Shown here piece after piece: positions 1 through 12,900 of a DNA stretch of 64,000 nucleotides. The DNA is from Ciona intestinalis (taxonomy: Eukaryota; Chordata; Ascidiacea; Phlebobranchia; Cionidae). Within the stretch, counting starts at the first letter, position 1. Every line of letters begins with the position of its first letter. The position numbers and the translations under genes were made by a program. The stretch is taken from contig NC_020170.2 in NCBI RefSeq assembly GCF_000224145.3, positions 2,909,589 through 2,973,588 of the forward strand, in the 5' to 3' direction. Below the pieces are notes generated by a model. The model worked only from the letters and a program-made list of their open reading frames with translations, did no database searches and had not been told where the DNA came from.

Positions 1-235
1 TTTTTGAAAATTACTTATTTAGTATTTTTTGACAACTTTTGATGAAAAAATTCACTTTACATTCAAATGAAACATCAGTTACTTAACTACTTGAGCATAC
101 TTACTTGTCCACAGGCTTTTTGAGTATTTTTTAAAAAGTTAAGTTGTCAGTGTGCTTTGATAACTTAAAACACTGTTTAACTTTACTTTATATTTAAATT
201 AAATTTTTAGCTCCAACAACATTACTTTTCTACAG

Positions 236-498
236 GTTCCACCCCAAGTGAGCTTGTTGCCCCTTCACCGTCTATAAGTCAGACCCCTTCCCCTGTTCCC
301 CCTGTGCCTGAAGACCCTCTCGTAGTCCGTACTAGTTTAGGAAGTTCCCCTTCACCCAACCAGTCTGCTATAAGGTCAGATGAAGATGTGGTTTACCGGA
401 ATAACGACTCCCCCAGTCGTGGTTCGCACAAGAAAGGAGAGAAGAAGAAAAAGAGAAGCTCTCTCAGTTTTTTGAAGAAAAAAAAGCAAAAAGAGTAG
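236..498 (+). CDS. Last coding exon of an unrecognised gene
   Basis: An AG acceptor after a pyrimidine run (ttttctacag, ending at 235) opens a frame of 87 full codons ending in TAG at 496-498. The peptide is Ser/Pro-rich in its first half (SPSISQTPSPVPPVPEDP) and very basic at the end (EKKKKRSSLSFLKKKKQKE), so it is probably a disordered C-terminal tail with a nuclear-localisation-like or acidic-lipid-binding cluster. The rest of the gene lies left of the window, so no family can be named. Exon status rests on the splice signal, the open frame and a composition unlike the AT-rich surroundings. Confidence 0.6.
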
Positions 499-2315
499 GA
501 GAGAAGTAAGGAAAAAAAGGCGAATCTCTACTTCTGGTTTGATTTTTATTGCGAAACTGTTTCCTGATCATCAGCGTTGAATTTATTCTGGTTGAATTTA
601 GTTAGACTGAAATACCAACATTGTTTTGCATTGTCATATAATGTAATTTTGCTTTGCACTGGTGCTGAGTGCTTGTTGAGTTCATGATTTTTCGCAGCAA
701 CAAATGTCGTTGAGCTGTTTAGTAATTTTTTAATACGAACTAATGCAAGCGTCCACTTTTATAAACGCGTTTTCAGTTTCCCAATGTCATACACACATGT
801 ACAAATTCTGATACTTAATTTTTGCTCTCTGTAAATAATTAGTGCTTTTTCTACCTAATTCAAAAAAACAGCATTATGGGTTGGGTTACTGAATTTGATT
901 GTCGTGATTTTTTATCTGATCTTCCGTTATTCATGTAAAGTCTCTCACGCTTGGTGCCGCTACTGATTCATATATTAATTCTGTATGTCGTGTTTGTATG
1001 TTTACTGTGTATTGTCAGAGAAGGTTTGAGAAAAATGAACTAGGTTTTATGTGTTTTTGGTAACTAAACATGAGTTTTAATTTTTTTTAAAACGAATTTT
1101 TAATGTAAAAATTTTCATAAAAATTGTACAAAATTTTGAGTAATTATTTTAAGCATTTTATTTTGTAAATCACCGGTTTTTAAGTTTGCAAAGTTTCAGT
1201 TCACATTTTTTCACCGAACGACGTGTTTTAAATAATGTTTATAAGAGCCAATATGCTGTGAAAAGACCATGGAATACTGCTAGTGCATCTGTGCAAATGC
1301 TTAACATGTAGTCCCAATTAACATTAGGCATCACTGTCATGTAGTTTTGATCCTCTGGACAGTGAAAGTCCCACTACAAGCCACGAGCAACACAGCCTTT
1401 ATTTTTCCGTGTCCCAATGTCGACTCCATTATTTTCTTCAATGCATGTTCCCCTTTGTGTTTCAATCCAATCTTCATATTTCAACATATGTCAGGTTTTA
1501 AGAAACTAACCCCAGTCCACAATTAACAACATTTCTTTTCAGCTTGTATGTAAATTCTGCACTTTATTTACGCTTACGTACTCCCAAAAAGCTTTCTAGT
1601 GCTTTGTATTTTTTCCCACCTGCTTTGTACATAAAGCTGCCATGTAATAATTCTTTAACCACCACACAAATTTTCTATCAGCGCATAAAGTTTAGAACTG
1701 GTGATGATAAAACTCCAGCATCAACAATGAAATTTGTTTTGCTAAGTTTAAAAACTGTGTAGTAAGTTTTGTCTACACCAATGGAGTGTTGTTGTCATGT
1801 TATAAATTCGGCATCATTTTCATGGATTAAAGCTGCTTTAACAACCGGACAATTGAGTGTTTGATTAATAATAAGAGAATTTGAAAATTATTTTCATTGT
1901 GTATTTAATAAGCTCTAGTTCATTTACCAAATTAATTATGCTGAACCAGTCTGTAAAAGGGGTTTAATCGTAGAAATCTAAATACATAGAAGACTATAAC
2001 TGGCAATTCATCAGTCTTATTTTATTATGCAAAAGACTTTTGTTTATAGATATATCTAGTATATAGTATACAGACCAAAATTTAGTTTTTGATACTTTCT
2101 ACTGATGTCCCAAACATAAATTGGACACTCTTTAAAATATACGCCTTGTTAGACCGCGTTGGTTCTATTTATATTCTGTATCAGAGGATACATAAAACTT
2201 TCTCTCTTTAAATCATGTAACGTGCCCGTTCACTAGAGCTCATCTCTCTTGTTATGAATAAACGTTTAAAGGTTTAAAACCAAAGAGATTATTTAAACCA
2301 TGTAAATATTTTGTA
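499..2315. other. 3' UTR of the preceding gene and intergenic DNA
   Basis: AT-rich non-coding DNA with no recognisable exon. It probably holds a long 3' UTR: ATTAAA lies near 1827 and AATAAA near 2258, either of which could be the polyadenylation signal. Confidence 0.4.
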
Positions 2316-2319
2316 TTAA

Positions 2320-2857
2320 AGGGCCTAAACACACCCACGTCACTTTTATTTTTTTATGGTAAATTCATAAAGCGGCCGTTTTATTGATTCCAAAAATACT
2401 TTGCTTATTAAAAATTGGTCCAGTATAGGCGGAGATAATCGTCCTCAAACAGTGATCTCTAGCGCTATCTTTTTTTTACTACGAGCTCCGTGATTGTGAC
2501 GTAGGAACGTACCAGGCACGTGACTGATTCATTCGTAAAAGCGAAACCTGCGTTTTTTTTGTGCTTTTTTGCGTTTTTTTTGGTTCTCTCGTTTTTCGCT
2601 GAAAACACTGCCTCTCGCCTTTCTGAATGAGAGCGGCCACGCTTCAACAATTTTGTTACGTGTTTGTCACGTGGGTAGTACACTTCTCAATTTTTTTCGC
2701 CACGCAACTTTCAAATCAGTTTTTTGAATTTTACGGTGTTTGAGCTGGAATATCTTTGGTTATACAGAACCGATTAAAACAAGTAAGGTGTCGTTGGAAT
2801 TAGAAAAACACACTCTATCGATTAAAGCGAAGTACATTTGGGGTGTGTTTAGGCCCT
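2320..2857. mobile_element. Non-autonomous TTAA-type DNA transposon (538 bp)
   Basis: Left end AGGGCCTAAACACACCC and right end GGGTGTGTTTAGGCCCT are perfect 17-bp inverted repeats. Each is bounded by TTAA (2316-2319 and 2858-2861), the target duplication typical of the piggyBac superfamily. The interior has no transposase frame and is richer in GC and in CACGTG-like motifs than its flanks. It is a MITE-like deletion derivative by structure; the superfamily call rests on the TTAA and is inference. Confidence 0.75.
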
Positions 2858-2861
2858 TTAA

Positions 2862-3786
2862 AGATCATTATGTGACATAAAGAAGTGACAAAATAGACTA
2901 AAACTTAGGAAAATACGTTAAAAACGCTAAAATATTTCGCTTTAAACGGTTTAGATTTTAAGAAAATGTCATAATGTAGAAATAACATTAACATCAGTTA
3001 GGTGTCGCCGTAACAAAGAAGGCGTATCTTTATGTATTTGTTATTTTAACACGCACCGTTTAAAATGCACATACACGTATTCTGGTCGCCAACTACATTT
3101 ATCTTCTAGCCTGTGCGCACACACACACACGACCGGTCGGTTTCGAGTCTTGTGTTGCCGATACTGTACTTCGCAGAATCACCTAGGTTAATGTATTTTA
3201 GAATTCTTTGTCTCCGTGTAAAGGTTTAAAAATCGGAGGTCAATTAACCGGTTTTAGAAAAGTATATTTGTATAAAAAAGCAGTCGTTTCTCGTTTTGCA
3301 GTTCTCATATAGGCTGTTTAGTGTTAAAATCTTTGTTCAGTTTGGGTTTCAAAAACAAATTCGAAATGAAAGTTCTTGGTCAAGAAGTAATGACAGACAA
3401 ATGCTGTTAGGTTTTGTTATAGTAGATTAGGTAATGGTAAAGCTGTTAAAATAAATTTGATTTATTTAGCCCCTCATTATTATTTCTACTCCTTAAATAA
3501 AAGGATATTCTGCCCATATATAATGTATGTTATTTACAAGTAAAAATACAGGTTTTAACTCTCTAGTAATGATTTTTATGTCACCATCTTAAAACACCGT
3601 TCTTCTACATAAAAAAAACATGTTTATGGTAAAAAAAATTAAGTTTGAATTTAAAGTGCAAAAATTATTTAACTAATAAAGTTGCCCTAACAGCTTGTAG
3701 GTGTGGTGTTTTAATTTACTTATTTTGCTGCATGATCTGTTGCAAAGCTGGTGGTAACGAACCGTAGACAAGCTACACATACCATT
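2862..3786. other. Upstream region and probable 5' UTR of beta-TrCP
   Basis: No other gene is seen. A short CA repeat lies near 3117-3131. The DNA just before the ATG at 3787 probably contains the 5' UTR exon, but its boundary and the promoter could not be fixed from sequence. Confidence 0.35.
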
Positions 3787-3872
3787 ATGGACAGTGACCC
3801 TGATGATTGCATATTTGAGGGTGATGAAAATGAAGAAGTTATTGGCCAACAAAGAATGGTAAATATATATCA

Positions 3873-3916
<44 letters not shown>

Positions 3917-6900
3917 ACAGCTCTTAATACCTTAATATATTGATTGTATTTAACTCCAATTACAAATTGTTGCCAATTTTAACTTATATGGTAAAGAAAA
4001 GTCAAGTAAATAACCACTCAAACACAAAATGTCTATCTATTAAAACAATTAGCCAATAAAAAAGCAAATTTGGTGCTGTATTATTCTCAAACCAAAACCT
4101 TTAAAAACAGATTGCCATTAAAATAATTTCCTGTTTTTTCAGCTGCTTTATGATTTATTTTGTCTTCAGGACTCCCCACAACACATGGAAATTGCCAACG
4201 GTTCAAACAACGACGATTCATCTAATGATGAAGTAATGGATGATAATCTTCCTGCTGCCATGATGATGCAGGTTTGTTCTTCTTATTTGGGCCTAAATCA
4301 TGTTTAGATCTGTATATATATATAAATATATTCATTACAATTTCTAAACATCTTTCTGGATTGATAAAAAAACATTGAAATTAGATTTAGTTAAATTTCT
4401 AAATATCTTCCTTAGTTTTATTTTAATTTACATATATATATATATATTATTAGATTAAATATAATTTATAAATATATATATGTATCTATTTGTATTGAAT
4501 ATAAAAAAATTTAAATGAAGGACCAACAACAGCTGTTTTTTGGGTATTGGAAGCCTATAATTAGGTCAGATTTTCAGCCTTTTTTTCATAATTTGTCACC
4601 TAATTTTTATAAAATAACATAAAATATATGACCCACTTTTTTAAAAGGCAAATTTTAAAGGGTGCCTGCTGTTTGTGTTGCTATCTTTGTAATGTTTTGG
4701 ATTGTAAATTAACAATTAGAATGCTTTTAACCATATATGGAATTGTGTCTAACAACAATTAGCTTTGTGAGTAAATGGTGGTTTGTTATTTTACTCGGAG
4801 TCTCAACCTAAATAATAATAACAGTTATGTTGATTGTAGATCTATAATGTTTAGATTAAAACGTAAATAACGGCAGAACATCATTTTGGGCTATGTTGTT
4901 ATATTTGTTAGGAAAGTAGCCTATACTTTTCTCCCCATTTTTTTTATAAAACTATTTTTTTAGTTTTATACTACAGCTTTTAAATATGTCTATATATTAT
5001 ATAATATACCATCTATTTGTGAATATTAACTCCATTATTGATTTGTGCCACTGTGTCACTATCAGCAGAGGTTATTGATTAATTATTCCTTTATGTTGTT
5101 GTTGGGACAAAGCAATTTTTAATAGCTCATGAACAGAAACGTTAAAAAAATGGTTTAAAAAATACTTAAATAAATGTAAAAAACTGGAGAGACCTATGTC
5201 TCATAAAAATTGGAAAAACCTATGTCTCATTTTAAAAAAATCAAAATTTAGAAAATGTGACATCTATATCTCAGTTTCAAAAATTAAAAATACGCTTTAT
5301 TTTACAGGGTGTACCTGTCTCTATCGGCATTGACAACCACCCTACTGCATCAAGCAATGTTTCCAACTCCAATCCCATGCAGCACCAATCTGTCACGCTC
5401 TCCATCCTCCCCGCCTCCCACAACATCCAGTCCTTACAGGATCGGATCGACGTGAGGAACACGAACCTCGACTCCGGGCCCATTTTAACAAACGACACGA
5501 ACTACAACCCAGCACAGACCGTGCTGTCACCCAGACTCCGAAAATTAAGCCAGCAGCTGAGTTTGAGCGAGAATTATAAAAACGAGCGTGACTCTTGCAC
5601 AAAGCACTTCGACACGTGGTCAGAACAGGAGCAGGTAATGAAAGATTGTAGAACAAAGTAAATGATCTTGCTGAAAAATGCCTGGTTTTACTTCTGGAGT
5701 AATAAAATGTAATCTAGTCGATAAAAGCTAACTTTTGACCGAATTTTTATATTTCTAAACCTATTTTTTACTTTTTATATTGAAATTTACATTGTTGTTT
5801 TTTTCCTAATGTGTCCAAAATACTGTTACACCGTTTTGAAAAGATAGCTCTCTTTTTTATTTTTATTACCAACTTCTTGTGCAACAGATTCCACTGCAGT
5901 TTATTGCTTGGTCTGTTTTTCAGTGTCTTATTTCTGCTGCTAAAAACATCTGTTTAAATTCAGGTCGACTTTGTGGAGCATCTTATCCTTAGAATGTGCC
6001 ATTACCAGCATGGACAGATAAACTGCTTTCTTAAACCAATGTTGCAACGGGATTTTATATCAGCACTGCCAGGTATGGAATCTATATTAGATGTTAATTA
6101 TCTTAAACCTTTAAAACATATATATACACAATATATAGCCTATATGTTTAGCTCTTTTTTGTTCTTTTTGGATGTCAAAAATTTTTTTGAGCAGTTTTAG
6201 ATTTTTATTTGTAAGAAAAATTAGGTTAAATTTAGTAGTAAATTTATAGAGACATACACAAACTATAGAGTAATTTCATGGTCATAGACAAGGTGCTTGA
6301 TGAAATTTGCTTTCTTGTTGGTTAGAAATTGCTGTGTTATTATGGCAACTGTTGTCTTTGTTGGTGTATTTTAACTACATTTAAAAAGGTAATTTGTCTT
6401 TTTGGTGTTTTTGTCTGTAATTTTTATTACTGAATGTAGCTTAATTTGCTTGTAAATATTTTATATTATTCAATTGTCATTTATTACTGTATTACGTGAA
6501 AGAAATAGCGTTAATGTTTTGTTTTCTGCTCACACGATTTATAAAAACAAAATCACGTCAAAAACAAAACAAGACGTCATTCTATGTCAGCTCGTTTTCA
6601 TTTTAGAAAATTGCTGACCATATTTTCTATGCAGGTTTGTACGAAAAAAATTAAGTACACAAAAATTTTGCTTTATAAATATTAAAGGTTAAGTTTTAAG
6701 GTATATATATATGTTGGTTTACGCAAATGTCAAAATTGTTTAAGGTCAATCTCAATTTATGTATGCGTGGATTCTGAATTGTGTGTATGGATGTAGGCTC
6801 CAATTTCATTGAGTGGTTTTGTCTGCAATCGATTGGTATTTTCTAGACAAGCATTATCTTCTTTCCCTTTCATTTGTTGATTGACTAATATGAATGTGGT

Positions 6901-9900
6901 GTACTGTCTCAATCACAGTATTTGTTTTTGTAGTACTGTAAATGAAAATTATGCATTTGGTTCACAAATCTATGCTTTAACAGTATTATACCAGTTGAGA
7001 TTTTAATTATTGAACCATTCGGTAAACTTGACTGTAAATAAGTAACCATATTTCAAGAAAGTTTAATTTAAAATATGTGTATATTATATTCAAAAGTTAT
7101 AAGCCTACTATATTTGTAGGCCCATACAATTTTTAAACATAAAATTCCTGTATACTACCAAATAAAAGTGTTTTCAGTGCAGTCATTCATATATACCCTG
7201 TGTACTCCAGTAGTAGCCTATATTACCAAGAAGTAAACAACCAAAGTTGGTCACATAAACATAACAGTACTTTGTACTAGCATACAATAGGAGTCCGAAC
7301 TTAAGAAAAGTTATCATACATGTTTGTGAGTATTTGTACTATAATGTAAAACTAAAAATGGGTTGTTTTGTGCTACATAATTGTACAGGCATTGCCTTAG
7401 TGTGAAAACAAGTCAACCCTATATAAATGATTGCTTAAGTGTAAGGCCACGGTAAGTGCGAACAAATACATGTCTGACTTAATATTTACCACAGTGACAC
7501 TGCTATATGGTAATGTTGTTGCTTAGGGAACATGAATTTGTGGTTTGCTCGGTCATTTGAGATTGAATAAAGTTGTAATTAAAACATTTTAACTTCTTAC
7601 AGAAAGAGATGGTTTAAGTTTTCAAACCAAAATAAATAAAATCGTGTTTTACTTATGGGCCGTCATGTTTATATCGGAACCAATCAGAAAATCTGTGGTT
7701 TATGCACCTAAATGAAGTTACTAATGGACAAAATCATTTGAAATATGTCTATCCTTAATGTATTGTGGTCATTGAAAATAATACATTGTAGAGTTACCGG
7801 TATACATTTACCATTCTTAACCATTGTAATTTAACACCAGGGTTTAATTTCCAAATAATGCTCGATGCTAATAAAGCCTGACATGAAGCAGATTGCTTTA
7901 GATTCCATTTCCTTGATCAATAAGTGCTAATTGATTCTCTAACTTTAAAGTGGGCAGTCAAATTCCTAAAGCAGACCGTCTGTAACATCAATACCCCTAC
8001 AGACAAATAACAAACATTATCAGACTGATGACCAATATAAGACCATTGCTTGAAGGATGTTGTATTGTATTTGACAGCAAGAGGCCTGTAACATGTAGCG
8101 AATAAACATAAAGCAAAATAATGACGAAATATTTTAGCTGGGTAAATTTGGGGAGAGGGGGGGGGGTAAATTCTAATAACAGCAGTAGCCTATTAGACTA
8201 ATAACTAAAAGTGTTTAAATTTCCTTTATCTTGTTTTTAACACCAAGGGGCCTTCTTACATGTAGCGAAAAACACAAAAATAACATTATTAGTCTGATGA
8301 CCAAATATTTTTGGGGGTAATGAGCCAATTCTCGCCTAAATCTCATGTCTTGGACAAGAACCTCACTCACATAGAATAGAATAAAATGACCGAACTTGTT
8401 ACAAAACCTCATGTGTTTTAACTTGTCTTTAGGTATTGGAAAAAATGATATCAACAGTATAAGACTTGACCAAATATATATTTGAGTGTAAAGGGTTAAA
8501 TTCAGAGTCCTTGACAATGACCTCACCTACATAGAAAAAAACAACCAAATTACGACCGAAACCTTATGTGTTTTATTTTTTCTTCAACAGCACGAGGCCT
8601 TTCACATGTAGCAGAAAACATACTTACATACCTTGACGCAAAGTCACTCGGTGCGGCTGAACTTGTGTGTAGGGAATGGTACAGAGTTGTACAAGATGGT
8701 CACTTGTGGAAACGTCTTATTGAACGAATGGTCAGCACACATTCTCTGTGGAAGGGCTTGTCAGAAAGAATGGGCTGGTAGGTGTTAATATTTAATATCT
8801 ATATATAATATATTTGTATAAATACATATATATGTATTTGTTATTTTATTAGATATTTATTTATATTATAGTCCAAGTTAAATGCTTTTAATATGGGTAA
8901 CAGTTTTGTATGTTTGCCTGGTTTGTTTTCAATTTCCTATTATGAGATAAAGTAGTTTGACTATTCTAGATAATAACTATACAGTCATACACAACTGTAT
9001 TATATTTGGCTGGTAATTGGTATAAAGTATTTGTAAGTCCAACTTGATGAGATAACAAGGAGTTTTACTTATTTTAGTTTCCATATAGTCATACGCAACT
9101 GTATTATATTTGCTTAGTATAAAGTAATGAATAAAGGCCAACTTATTTGTTATTTTTTTCTGTCAGTGTTTAAGGTAGTATTGTAGTTGTAAACGTATTA
9201 GGAATTTTTCATTTTAATTTGTATAGCCTATCAAATTGAAAGCATTTTCTGAAATGGTCATATGATGCTGAAATGGCTTGATATGCAATTAACTACTTAC
9301 ATTACTTAGCGGAACTTATTTATTTACTTATCTCATTCATGTGTAAATTGTAGTTTGTATATTCTATTCCCAATTTGAAACTGTATCATAAAAGCATAAC
9401 ACTGTTCTAAATTGCCAACAAACCACAACAATAAATTAACAATCACAAAATAACCCCTGCATTTAATAACAAGCTATATAAATAAAATCGACAAATTAAT
9501 CCATTAATACGCCAACCAAGGACATGTGATAGCTAACAGTGAACTGTAAGCCACCTTTTGTAAGATCAACATTCTCCATTAGCTTGATAAGCCGTTCCGC
9601 AATCAAGCTATCCATTTGTTGTTATAGGGGCCAACATTTGTTCAAAGGAAAGCCGGAAAATTCCGTTCCAGATTCATTCTTCCGCAGCCTATACCCTTCC
9701 ATAATATCTGACATTGAGGTATATTATTATTATAATAATATTAATATAACAAGTAACAACTTTCTTTGTCTCTTCGATTACTGTAGCAAAGATTTAAGAA
9801 ATATTTTAAACGAAATATCAGGATATTGCGGCAAAACAACGATTAATAAAATATGCTTACAGTTAAAACATATTTACATTTAGTTGGAAGAATTAATATT

Positions 9901-9965
9901 GTGTGGATGTAATGATTATATTGGTCATATAATTGCCTTCTGTTTTTATAATGTATATATTACTG

Positions 9966-9997
<32 letters not shown>

Positions 9998-12900
9998 GTA
10001 TAATGTATATTATATTTAAAGGGCTGTTACTTTTATGTGTTGACAGAATTGAATAAATTAATAAATGTTGACTAGCTTGAGAGTGGGTATACTATTACTA
10101 ACTGTTATATTTTATAAGTTGACCCTTTGACTTTCAGTTCATATTTAAAAAAAAAAGCGATCAATTTTTTAAGCTCAAATAAACACAAAAATAGTCTTAA
10201 ATTGTGTTCTCCTAACCAAATATTTTTAAGTGAATTAACTTTACAATGATCCAAATCATTAAACACATAAACGGTAATATAAATTGTTTTCACCGTCATA
10301 AAATTTTGAATTTGCCCTTCACTGTTTCTTCTAATTCTCATACAATTCTCTTATCATTCTAGAAAATTGAGTCTAACTGGCGATGTGGCAGACATGACTT
10401 GAAACGAATAATGTGCCGAAGTGACAACAGTAAAGGTGTATATTGCTTACAATATGATGATGATAAAATTGTCTCCGGTCTCCGTGACAACACGATTAAG
10501 TTATGGGATCGACGCACTCTTGAAAATACAAAGGTGAGACTGGTGTAATGCATTTATATTCTGTTTCATAGCATGTGATGTATAAAACTTAGCAGCTTAA
10601 GTTTACTTTTTGAGTTTTTTCTTACTTTTAATTTTTAGTTTTTTTAGCTCACTTTTTAAGTTTTTTTTTTATTTTTAGTTATTAGCTTACGTTTAGTTTT
10701 TAGAGGTTTAGCTCACTTTAAGTTTTTAAACTCACTCACATTTCTTATTTGAATTATTTTGAAAAAGTGCTCTTCATATTTCGCAGCCATACCGTTCAAA
10801 TATTATACTAGGCCTAAATAAGAGGAAAAATAATTTTAGAAAGGCTAGAATAAATACATTCTTTCTCGCTTTTGCCACATAGTTTAAATAATGGAAATTT
10901 TATGGCATTAAAAAGCCTTTAATGTTCACATAGTATAACTCAGGTTTACCAAATAGCGTTTCATCATAAAAACAACAACAATATAGAAGTAAATGCCAAA
11001 AAGTTATATTTTCTATCATACAACATAGAATATCCACACACCCATTTAATTCCCTTACAAAATTTTCATGCCTTTTTTTGAACATGTTGTCCAAATTTAG
11101 ACTTATCCTATATCCCCTGACGATACACGTCCTATAAGGCATTGATTTTTGTGTAGTTTCCCACCCTAGAATTATCCTGTGAAATCTGGATTTCGTTTTT
11201 GTGAATTGAGCTAATCAATAATTGATAATGCAATGCATACCGTATGTTTCAATGCGGAAATACTAAACCTGCGTTTTAAAACCAAACAGCAGACGTTCTT
11301 GGCGGGATTTTATTTTCATATTGACGTTTTTGTCAAAAGCAGCAAATTATTATTTTAGTCATAAATCTTATACAGTAAAAATTTAAAAAAATTATAAATT
11401 TGAAAACCCTTGAAAAATAATAAATATAATATAGTAAAAATTAAAATATTTATCAATTTAAAAACCCTTGAAAAATATAAATATAAATATATATATAAAT
11501 ATAGGCTTATAGTAAAAATATAAAAATCCCTAAAACATTCATTTTTGGTAAGTTTGTTAGTTTAAAATAATTTGAATATTTACTGCACAATTGTTCTTCT
11601 ATATATATTATGTGTGTAATATCAGATGATGAAATGACAAAATGCACAGCAGTTGCCACTCAAGCACGCCGTATTCGATCAGTTCTACTATATATTTCTT
11701 CTATAATCTATATATGGGTGAGGTCTTACGTCAAGATACATCATGAAACTTGAAATTTGGTCCAGAGTTTCCATTACTCCCTGCCTCTATATAACATGGT
11801 ACAGTTTCACATTGGAGACATGTTTTCCCATAATCCCACAAATAAATCTTGGTTGCTTAGCAGCCACTACCAGTTGTATAAACACACGCAGACATTTCTT
11901 CTGTTTATTGGGATTTTAATTAGAAATTATGTCAATACTGAATATTACATAAAAGTTAGTTTAATCATGTATATATGTAATATTATAAAACTACTTGCTA
12001 TATTACAAACCATAACCACATGTCCACATACAACATTATTATATGTTTTAAAATGGTATGTGTTTGATATTTTTGCAAAAATCCCAAAAGAAAAATTCCC
12101 CAAAAAGAAATCACTCACAAAGTAACATACATGGTAACTTGTAAGTTGGCACAAGGTGTGGCTTCTGTTGCAACGACTGTCGTTTTCGGACCACTCGAAG
12201 AAAAAACAAGTTATATTCATAATGAAATACTTGAAATTTGCCATTGTCAAAAATTAATTATGTTTTAAAATGGTAAATTTGCCATTGTCAAAAATTAATT
12301 ATGTTTTAAAATGGTAAATTTGCCATTGTCAAAAATTAAGCTTTGCTTGCAGTCTAAGATCTAACAAGACATGATCAGGTTTTGTACCAAAATAAATTTC
12401 CCAGCATTAAATGTTATTTACTTTGTTTTTAGGTCCTAACTGGCCACACGGGGTCAGTATTGTGCTTACAATACGACGAGCGTGTCATAATCACTGGTTC
12501 ATCAGATTCGACAGTGAGGTTTGCACTTTTTAATATTTTCCAATAATAAATTTGATTAAATTGTGTGGTAATCTTTTATATAAACAATTTTAGCAACCAA
12601 GAATTCTATACAACTGAATAATTAGTCTTCCTATGTTATTTTATATTATTACTATCAAACTGAGATTCTTTTTTGTTTATTCATTACATTTTAATATTTT
12701 TTTATTTTAAATTTTATTAAATTATAGGGTAACGTAATTTGTGTATATGGAATCTTAACATTAGGTCTTGCTTATTTATTCCATTATCATTTCTTTTTTT
12801 CATCAATTCTTTAAATAGCCTTTTCTGACATTAAAATCACATAAAATCTATCCCATTTTAAATGCTTAGTGTTTTATAACAAAATGCCAAACATTTCCTT

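Noticed and set aside
2465-2683. Lysine/arginine-rich 72-residue open frame on the reverse strand
   Set aside because: It falls wholly inside the TTAA transposon, is low complexity and has no splice or homology support.
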